Origin: an uncultured Lachnospiraceae bacterium
GTDB lineage: Bacteria; Bacillota; Clostridia; Lachnospirales; Lachnospiraceae
DNA length: 38,684 nt
Assembly (NCBI GenBank): GCA_951800145.1
Contig: CATOJE010000031.1
Location: forward strand, 1-38,684
Reading direction: 5' to 3'
A program made the translations under genes and the position numbers. The notes beneath the pieces are model-generated. The model saw only the letters and a program-made list of their open reading frames with translations, made no database searches and had not been told where the DNA came from. Shown piece by piece: positions 32,904 to 38,684 of this stretch; within the stretch, counting starts at the first letter, position 1, and each line of letters opens with the position of its first letter.

Positions 32904-34394
32904 CTACAAAACCGCCTCTGCGATTCTCTGAAGCATCCCCAAAAGCGGCCCGGGAAAGCAGCCGAAAAGCACCGCAGCCACCGCCAGAACCAGCACCGGC
33001 GCCAGCATCTGCCAGGATGGCTCTCTGCCCAAAAGTTCTCTCTCCTTAAGCTCTCCTCCGTCGAAATCCGCCCCGGGGAAAAAACCGTCTATGGTCAGCG
33101 GAAGCAGATATCCGGCGGTTAAAAGCGCACTGATCAGAAGAATTACCGGCCCTGCCCAGGACCAGGCTCCACAGCCAGAAGCTAAGGCCCCCTGGGCCAG
33201 ATACCACTTGCTGACAAATCCGCTGGCCGGAGGAATCCCCACCAGGGACAGGGAGGCGGCTGTGTAGCAGCCAAGCATCACCGGCATGACTCTTCCCAGG
33301 CCCCGCATCTCATCCACCCTGGTCCAGCCGGTTTGAAAAATTACCGCTCCAGCCGCTAAAAACAGCGCATTCTTAGCCAGAGAGTGGAATACTACATGGG
33401 ACAGCGCCCCCACAAAAGCAGTAGGCTCCAGCAGGCTCAATCCAAACAAAACATAGGAAACCTGGCTGACTGTAGAGTATGCCAGGCGTTTTTTCATCAC
33501 CGGCTCCCTGTAGGCCAGCATAGAGCCCATAAAGACAGTTAACAGCGTCAGAAAAATCCATCCCTGCTGAACCCAGGTTCCCCGAAGCCGCTCCGGACCC
33601 GCGATAAAGAATACCACCCGAATCAAAGCCAGCACCCCGGACTTTGTAATGACCCCGGAGAGCACCGCGCTGGCCGGAGCCGGGGCCACCGGATGGGCCG
33701 TAGGCAGCCACCCGTGAAGGGGAAACATGCCGGCCTTTGTCCCAAAGCCCAGCACCATGCAGAAAACCGCCGCCAGAAAAATCCCTTCCCTTCCCGCAAG
33801 GTCCACCGCCTCTGCACCCCCGGGCACAAAGGTTAAATCTCCCCACACCGACGCAAAGAAAAAGATTCCAAATAATGCCAAAAACGCCCCTGCGATGGAA
33901 TAAAATAAATATTTCAGTCCGGCTGCCACCGCCTCCCGGCTCCTTTCATGAAGCACCAGGGGCAGGGAGGTTAAGGTTATCAGCTCATAAAATACATAAA
34001 AGGTAATCAGATTCCCGGAAAAATCCAGCCCCATCAGCACACCCAGGACGATCAGGTAAAACCCGAAAAAACGGCTCTCATCCTCTTCATGGGTCATATA
34101 GGTAACCGAATAAATCCCCACCAGAAGCCACACCACCGCGGTCAGGGCCGCAAACAGCCGCGCCACGCCGTCAATCTGAAAATCAATTCCCACATACTCA
34201 GTCAGCTGCCACAGGTGAAGATGATATTCCCCTCCAAGGGCCAGCGCCGTAAAAAAAGCTCCGCCTGTCAGACCGAAAAAAAACACACCCAAAAGCATCC
34301 TTCGGTTTTTCCTAAGATTCTTCCCTGTTAAAATGGTAATCCCTGCAAGCACCGGAAGCACAACCGGAAGCAGTAAGATCATATTTCCTTCCAT
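32904..34394 (-). CDS. ND2/4/5-type antiporter subunit (MrpD/MbhH-like), second D-type
   Basis: 496 aa, about 14 membrane helices, complete with TM1-2. Key residues are TM5 Glu in FYELITLTS, TM7 Lys in GFGTKAGMFPLHGWLPTAHP, TM8 Lys in SGVITKSGV and TM12 Lys in SGFVSKWYL. Its TM7-8 region closely matches the ND5-like subunit at 29310 (HPVAPAPASA, then LSG), which suggests duplication within the operon. GGGAGG lies before the ATG. Confidence 0.9.
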   Translation of the reverse strand: MEGNMILLLPVVLPVLAGITILTGKNLRKNRRMLLGVFFFGLTGGAFFTALALGGEYHLHLWQLTEYVGIDFQIDGVARLFAALTAVVWLLVGIYSVTYMTHEEDESRFFGFYLIVLGVLMGLDFSGNLITFYVFYELITLTSLPLVLHERSREAVAAGLKYLFYSIAGAFLALFGIFFFASVWGDLTFVPGGAEAVDLAGREGIFLAAVFCMVLGFGTKAGMFPLHGWLPTAHPVAPAPASAVLSGVITKSGVLALIRVVFFIAGPERLRGTWVQQGWIFLTLLTVFMGSMLAYREPVMKKRLAYSTVSQVSYVLFGLSLLEPTAFVGALSHVVFHSLAKNALFLAAGAVIFQTGWTRVDEMRGLGRVMPVMLGCYTAASLSLVGIPPASGFVSKWYLAQGALASGCGAWSWAGPVILLISALLTAGYLLPLTIDGFFPGADFDGGELKERELLGREPSWQMLAPVLVLAVAAVLFGCFPGPLLGMLQRIAEAVL

Positions 34395-34405
34395 AAGGCA
34401 CCTCC

Positions 34406-35956
34406 CTAATCAAACATGGCCAGTCCTGCCGCAATGGCCCGCACAACCGGCTGTGACATCAGGCCCAAAAACAGATTCAACAAAATAAAGCAGATAATCG
34501 CGCCGCCAAACACGGTTGGAGCGCTTTTTCGGCCTGAGAAGGCCTCCCGGGAAGCCTCTCCTGTCCCGAAAAGGCCTTCCTCTGTCCCCTGGGCTCTCAG
34601 CTGGCTGGCCTCCCCTCTCCCGTATAGGGTAATCACCAGCCGCAGAAAATAAATAGCATTCAGCACCGTACTCACCGCCAGTCCGATTAAGGTAAGCATC
34701 ATCTTATGAGGCGTCTGGAGCGCCGCGGTGGCAAATAACAACTTGGAAATAAATCCGGACAGCATGGGAAAGCCAACCATGGACAGCGCCCCCACAGTAA
34801 ATCCTATCCCTGCCAGATGATTCCGGTATCCGGCGCCTCTAAGGCTCCGGAAATCCTTCTTCTCCCCGGAAACCTCATACAGCCCTACCGCGCTGATAAA
34901 CAGCAGCGCCTTGGTGGCAGAATGGGTAAACATGTGAAATACTGCCGCGATCATCCCGTTCTCCGTGCCCAGGCCGATTCCCATATAAATATATCCAATC
35001 TGAGCCACAGAGGAATAGGCGATCATCCTTCGGGTATCTGTTTCCATAATAGCATGGACAGACCCCATAATCATCCCCGCCAGCCCGAATAAAAACAGTA
35101 CATTGACCATCCTGCTGGCTATTACATTTTCCTGTCCCAGAACCCGATAAAAAATTTTAATCAGCAAGAAGATATATCCCTTGGAAACCAGGCCCGATAA
35201 AATCGCGCTGGCTGTCGGCGTGGCATAGCCATAGGTATAAGGAATCCATGAGTGAAATGGATAGAGACCGCTTTTAATCGCAAGCCCCACGCTGATCACC
35301 GCCAAAATCACCAGCATGGGAATCTCATAGCTGCCGGCTGCCTCGATAGCCGCCACCGCTGCCTTGGCCGGACTCATCAGCAGATGTCCGGTTACATCGT
35401 AAAGCAGCGTCAAACCGATTAAAAACAATCCGGATCCCAGCTGGCTCATAATCATATACCGGATCGCCGCTGAAAAGCTCCGCCCCTTCTGGCGAATCAT
35501 AATCAAACCGCATCCGGCGATGGTATTAATCTCCACAAACACATATGCGGTAAATAAATCATTGGTATAAATCAGCGCCAGCAGCGAGCTGAGCATCAGG
35601 TCAATCATAATAAAAAACAGATTCACCTTGGATGCCTCCACATCCTCAAAGGTATACCGCATCCCTCCTGCCACAGACAAAAGCATAATCATACTGAATA
35701 AAAGCGCCGTCAGCCCCTCCAGCACACCGGCACGGATTTCATTGCCCCAGGGCGCCGGAAAATGTCCCATCATGTAAGTATAGCTTTCTCCTGCCCCCAA
35801 ACAGTAAGCAAGAACTGCCGCCGACATCACCATCGTGGCCACAAGGGCCGCAAGGCTTAAATTTCTGGCCTGTTTTCCAGATAACACAGAGGAGAGGATC
35901 CCGGAGAACATGGCCAGGATAATGGAGAAAAAGGGGAAATTCTGTACCAGCGTCAT
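34406..35956 (-). CDS. ND2/4/5-type antiporter subunit (MrpD/MbhH-like), first D-type
   Basis: 516 aa, about 14 membrane helices. The charged residues are TM5 Glu in YVFVEINTIAGCGLIM, TM7 Lys in GLAIKSGLYPFHSWIPYTYG, TM8 Lys in SGLVSKGYI and TM12 Lys in SGFISKLLF. It is the most distinct of the four: PYTYGYATPTASAILSGLVS replaces the HPVAPAPASA pattern and resembles classic MrpD/MbhH. A hydrophilic insert (EGLFGTGEASREAFSGRK) precedes the last helix. It overlaps the C subunit by 4 bp. Confidence 0.9.
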   Translation of the reverse strand: MTLVQNFPFFSIILAMFSGILSSVLSGKQARNLSLAALVATMVMSAAVLAYCLGAGESYTYMMGHFPAPWGNEIRAGVLEGLTALLFSMIMLLSVAGGMRYTFEDVEASKVNLFFIMIDLMLSSLLALIYTNDLFTAYVFVEINTIAGCGLIMIRQKGRSFSAAIRYMIMSQLGSGLFLIGLTLLYDVTGHLLMSPAKAAVAAIEAAGSYEIPMLVILAVISVGLAIKSGLYPFHSWIPYTYGYATPTASAILSGLVSKGYIFLLIKIFYRVLGQENVIASRMVNVLFLFGLAGMIMGSVHAIMETDTRRMIAYSSVAQIGYIYMGIGLGTENGMIAAVFHMFTHSATKALLFISAVGLYEVSGEKKDFRSLRGAGYRNHLAGIGFTVGALSMVGFPMLSGFISKLLFATAALQTPHKMMLTLIGLAVSTVLNAIYFLRLVITLYGRGEASQLRAQGTEEGLFGTGEASREAFSGRKSAPTVFGGAIICFILLNLFLGLMSQPVVRAIAAGLAMFD

Positions 35957-36330
35957 GATCTCTCCTCCTTTTTCACCTGCATGAAAATTTCATCTAAATC
36001 CAGGGAATGATACCGCTCGTACAGACGTATGGTCAAAGCCAGCATCAAAGCCGTGGTGCTGACGGAAACCACAATGCCGGTAAGCACCAGACCGCTGGGC
36101 ACCGGGTTCATGTAAGCGGAGGCCTCCTGGATGCCATCAGTTACAATAGGCACCATTCTCCCCTGAATATACCCCTTTGCCGCCAGGAACAGATAGACTG
36201 CTGTATCCATCACATTCATTCCCATAATCTTCTTAATCAAATTCCGGTGAAGCAGCAGCATGGTAAACCCAATACCGAATAAAATCATCGCAACCGTTTC
36301 TTCTATATTGTAAAGCAAGTGGGATGCCAT
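35953..36330 (-). CDS. mnhC: Cation:proton antiporter subunit C (MnhC/MrpC, NuoK-like)
   Basis: 125 aa, three membrane helices. The MrpC/NuoK hallmark NPVPSGLVLTGIVVSVSTTA is in the third helix. The second helix region (KKIMGMNVMDTAVYLFLAAK) matches the family. The tail after helix 3 is charged (YHSLDLDEIFMQVKKEE). Its ATG directly abuts the stop of the upstream B-type gene (TAAATG), with GGAGG inside that gene's end, so it is probably translationally coupled. It overlaps the next gene by 4 bp. Confidence 0.93.
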   Translation of the reverse strand: MASHLLYNIEETVAMILFGIGFTMLLLHRNLIKKIMGMNVMDTAVYLFLAAKGYIQGRMVPIVTDGIQEASAYMNPVPSGLVLTGIVVSVSTTALMLALTIRLYERYHSLDLDEIFMQVKKEERS

Positions 36331-37404
36331 TTATATTCCTCCCTTCCGGAACAGAGTATAAAATGCGTACATGGTGCAGGCCACCACCAGCCCCACACAG
36401 ATATTTAAGGGCAGGATCAAACCGCTGCTGAGGATATCTCCCGGCGTTCCCAAAGGAATTCCGCTCTCCATATGGTTTGCCCCGGTAAAGAAGGAATAGC
36501 TTTTTGCCAGGCAGTAAAAGGTTAGGGCGCTGACCGTAATCCTCCGGTAAGTCCGCCCGTTAAACATCTGCTCCGTCTTCTGGAAACCAAAGGCATTCAG
36601 ATACAGGATCAGGCCGGATCCCAGCACGGCTCCCCCGGAAAACCCGCCTCCCGGAGACAGATGGCCATTTAGAATAATGTAAATTCCAAAAACCATAATT
36701 ACCGGAACCAGCACACAGGCGCATTTCTGGAGGATGATATCATTTTTCGGCTCAAACACCCGGTCGTTGGCCTCACGTTTCCGCTTCTCTGCGTCCCCGC
36801 TTCCCCCGTCATCATCGATGCGCAGCAGAACCAGCACGCAGCAGGAGGCGATAAACAGCACGCAGGATTCCCCAAAGGTGTCAAAGGCCCGGTAATCCAG
36901 AATCATTCCTGTAACCATATTCACCGCCCCGGTCTCCTCCAGCCCCTTCTCGATGTAGCGGGCGCTGACCTCATTATTATCCGGGTTCCCCGCATTTCCA
37001 AAAGCCGGGAGATAGGCAATGGTCCATAAAAGAACGCAGATAATTCCCAGGCAGAGAAAAATCGACATAATCTGATAGAACTTCCTGTAAAGCCGAAGGC
37101 CTCTGCCTCCTGGCTCTCTTAGGGCTGGTAATGTATCTGGTTCTGTCCCCCCGGGGCTTAGCGCCACATCTTTTTCTGGCTCCCTGGGGCTTAGCGCCAC
37201 ATCTTTTTCTAGATCCCCGGGACTTAGCGCCACATCTTCTTCCGGCTCCCTGCCCCTGTCAGTCCCCTCCAGGGAAGCAGCGGTCGAAGAAGGAGCCTTA
37301 GACAGCCCCACCCCTCCTTCTGTCAGAGGGTCAATCTCCCCCTCCAGCCAGCGCTTAAACCTCCGCCACCGGCTGTTCTCATAATTATCCCTCCTCCGGC
37401 TCAT
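36331..37404 (-). CDS. MbhE-MnhB fusion subunit with repetitive N-terminal extension
   Basis: 357 aa from the ATG at 37404 (AAAGGAGG, 7-nt gap). Residues 1 to about 107 are hydrophilic and include three tandem 11-residue repeats (DVALSPGDLEK type). Residues about 108-190 match the MbhE part normally found at the end of MrpA (LPAFGNAGNPDNNEVSARYI, then DYRAFDTFGESCVLFIASC). Residues about 225-357 match MrpB/MbhF (IYIILNGHLSPGGGFSGGAV). It thus joins two pieces that are separate, or on MrpA, elsewhere. It overlaps the MbhD-like gene by 20 bp. Confidence 0.87.
   Translation of the reverse strand: MSRRRDNYENSRWRRFKRWLEGEIDPLTEGGVGLSKAPSSTAASLEGTDRGREPEEDVALSPGDLEKDVALSPREPEKDVALSPGGTEPDTLPALREPGGRGLRLYRKFYQIMSIFLCLGIICVLLWTIAYLPAFGNAGNPDNNEVSARYIEKGLEETGAVNMVTGMILDYRAFDTFGESCVLFIASCCVLVLLRIDDDGGSGDAEKRKREANDRVFEPKNDIILQKCACVLVPVIMVFGIYIILNGHLSPGGGFSGGAVLGSGLILYLNAFGFQKTEQMFNGRTYRRITVSALTFYCLAKSYSFFTGANHMESGIPLGTPGDILSSGLILPLNICVGLVVACTMYAFYTLFRKGGI
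37153..37251 (-). repeat. Three 33-bp tandem repeats in the MbhE-MnhB fusion gene
   Basis: Units at 37153-37185, 37186-37218 and 37219-37251, each keeping CTTAGCGCCACATCTT (plus strand). They encode the acidic linker repeat before the first membrane helix. Confidence 0.85.
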
Positions 37405-37651
37405 CCTGCTCCTCCTTTCGGATCGCCTTGATCTTTTTAAGCGTGACAAAAAATAAAATACTGGTCACCCCGGCGCCCACCGCCGCCTCCGTAATCGCCA
37501 GGTCCGGCGACTGCAGCAGCACCCAGATCACACACATAATCAGGCTATAGGACATAAAAATAATAATCGACGTAAGCAAATCCCTGGTAAACCCTACAGA
37601 AACCGCACAGACTATAAGCCCCAAAAGCAAAACACATTCAAACAGCTTCAT
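37385..37651 (-). CDS. MbhD-like (DUF4040) antiporter subunit
   Basis: 88 aa, three membrane helices. The domain motif LLQSPDLAITEAAVGAGVTS, with its conserved Glu, identifies the MbhD/DUF4040 module. This module is part of the C-terminus of MrpA in standard Mrp antiporters but a separate protein in membrane-bound hydrogenases (Mbh). Here it is separate. It overlaps the G subunit by 14 bp and the MbhE-MnhB gene by 20 bp. Confidence 0.9.
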   Translation of the reverse strand: MKLFECVLLLGLIVCAVSVGFTRDLLTSIIIFMSYSLIMCVIWVLLQSPDLAITEAAVGAGVTSILFFVTLKKIKAIRKEEQDEPEEG

Positions 37652-38003
37652 CGATTTTCTCCTCCAAAGACTCCTCCCGGTTTTTCCGAATCACCTGGAT
37701 TTCTCCCAGCTCCTCATCGGTCATCATCTCCAGCCGGCTAATCATATGTCCGGAAACCGGGCTGGCCATCCAGAAAAATAAAATCACTAGCAGCAGCTTC
37801 AGAGAGTCAAAGCTGAACCCCCGCACGACAATCAGCCCTAAAAACACAAACAGAATCCCCAGGGTATCTCCCATAGCTGCCGCATGCATCCGGTTCAATG
37901 CCTTGTGAAACCGGTTCACACCAAATACCGCCAGCGCCATAAAAACAATTCCCATCAGCAGGAAAAGCGCCGCAGCTCCAAACCTGCACCACGATCCAAT
38001 CAT
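37638..38003 (-). CDS. mnhG: Cation:proton antiporter subunit G (MnhG/MrpG)
   Basis: 121 aa, three membrane helices. The family pattern is FGVNRFHKALNRMHAAAMGD with TLGILFVFLGLIV, then KLLLVILFFWMASPVSGHMI. The C-terminus is charged and cytoplasmic. Start at 38003, overlapping the F subunit stop by 4 bp (ATGA). Confidence 0.93.
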   Translation of the reverse strand: MIGSWCRFGAAALFLLMGIVFMALAVFGVNRFHKALNRMHAAAMGDTLGILFVFLGLIVVRGFSFDSLKLLLVILFFWMASPVSGHMISRLEMMTDEELGEIQVIRKNREESLEEKIDEAV

Positions 38004-38374
38004 TCTCTCACATCCTTTTCTTTACCGGACCGCTCCCCTTGGCGGCCTATATTATCCTCGATGGCTTCCATATTCGCCTCCATATGCTTCCCTTTTAAGA
38101 AAACTCCTGTATAAACCTTGCTTAAAACTACCACCCCCAGGAAGCTGATCATGGCATAGATCAGGCAGATATCCACCAGGTAATTTTCCCCCAGATATAC
38201 AGAAAGGATAGAAATAATCATAATCGTCATGGTTCCTATCATGTTCACCGCGATAATCCGGTCCGCTACCCTTGGCCCCTTTACCGACCGGATCATGCTG
38301 ATGATAATCAGCATAGCCAGGATCAGCACCGCTCCCATAAAAAGCAACTGGTATGCCTCCTCGATTCCCTTCAT
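38000..38374 (-). CDS. mnhF: Cation:proton antiporter subunit F (MnhF/MrpF)
   Basis: 124 aa from the ATG at 38374, which follows GGAGG by 8 nt and comes just after the E subunit stop. The longer frame to 38401 overlaps E. Three membrane helices. The family motif is IRSVKGPRVADRIIAVNMIG, then LVDICLIYAMISFLGVVVLS. The tail is charged, as is common for F subunits. Confidence 0.92.
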   Translation of the reverse strand: MKGIEEAYQLLFMGAVLILAMLIIISMIRSVKGPRVADRIIAVNMIGTMTIMIISILSVYLGENYLVDICLIYAMISFLGVVVLSKVYTGVFLKGKHMEANMEAIEDNIGRQGERSGKEKDVRE

Positions 38375-38375
38375 C

Positions 38376-38684
38376 CTACACCCCTCCATCCCGCACTTCA
38401 TCCTGCTTTTCCCGGTTCTCCTGGCAAATCACTGCTTCCATCCGCTCCAAAAGCTCTACAAACACGGAGGCTTCCATCCCCTCCGCCAGCTCCTGGTCCA
38501 GGCAGTGGACGCAGAAATGATTTTCCTCCAGAGCTACGGTAATCGTTCCCGGCGTTAAGGTAATGGAATCTGCCAGCATCACCTTCGTCAGGCCAAATCT
38601 CAGCTTCGTATCAAAATACACCAGAGCAGGCTCTGGCTGAAGCTCCGGGGAAAGGATGAGCTTTAACACACACACATTCGCCTT
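38376..38684 (-). CDS. mnhE: Cation:proton antiporter subunit E (MnhE/MrpE), 5' part outside window
   Basis: At least 102 residues. The reading frame stays open to the window edge, so the N-terminal membrane helices are cut off. The visible part is the cytoplasmic half: FDTKLRFGLTKVMLADSITL and TPGTITVALEENHFCVHCLD, which match the MrpE motif ITLTPGT...VH. The apparent GTG start near 38675 is only where the window cuts in. It is the first visible gene of the antiporter operon. Confidence 0.88.
   Translation of the reverse strand, partial: KANVCVLKLILSPELQPEPALVYFDTKLRFGLTKVMLADSITLTPGTITVALEENHFCVHCLDQELAEGMEASVFVELLERMEAVICQENREKQDEVRDGGV

Overview
The window looks like chromosomal DNA from a Gram-positive, low-to-mid GC anaerobe of the Lachnospiraceae type (Clostridium cluster XIVa). 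Supporting signs are AGGAGG-type ribosome binding sites, sigma-A promoters, Clostridia-type L7/L12 and L10 proteins, a solute-binding lipoprotein with an Ala/Thr/Glu-rich linker, LPXTG surface proteins and a multisubunit cation/proton antiporter. I cannot name the species. No phage, transposase, rRNA, tRNA or CRISPR array is visible.

Layout. (1) 1-344: GC-rich, inverted-repeat-rich DNA ending in repeat copy R1. (2) 421-12648: a membrane-anchored NERD-like protein (+). On the minus strand follow Sir2-like > hisH > hisF > ung > uppP, an AraC regulator, a tetrapyrrole/siroheme operon (precorrin-2 dehydrogenase > hemC > cobA-hemD fusion) and a polar amino acid ABC transporter (binding protein > permease > ATPase). 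A YwaF-like membrane protein (+) is divergent from the transporter. (3) 12715-22790 (minus): a sortase-assembled pilus locus, ordered SARP/BTAD regulator > 83-aa protein > 1590-aa fibro-slime/LPDTG adhesin > LPGTG major pilin > class C sortase > LPKTA minor pilin. (4) 23301-25094 (+): an ABC-class ATPase of the COG3044/MRB1590 type behind a roughly 500 bp structured intergenic region. (5) 25215-28815 (minus): rpmG-secE-nusG-rplK-rplA, then separately promoted rplJ-rplL with an L10 leader. A 28-29 nt mimic of the 23S rRNA site for L1 occurs twice, before rplK and before rplA. rpoB does not follow rplL. (6) 28993-29285: two more copies of the dispersed repeat, R2 and R3, head to head as a long palindrome. 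(7) 29310-38684 (minus): an Mrp/Mbh-like antiporter operon, E-F-G-MbhD-[MbhE+B fusion]-C followed by four consecutive ND2/ND4/ND5-type subunits; the first gene runs off the window.

Most notable: the four-antiporter-subunit Mrp-like operon with its split A subunit and MbhE-B fusion; the roughly 150 bp repeat family whose copies bracket 28.6 kb in inverted orientation; the duplicated L1-binding mimic; and the pilus locus led by a SARP-type regulator with a degenerate GGDEF-like C-terminus and a perfect 15-bp-arm palindrome in its leader.
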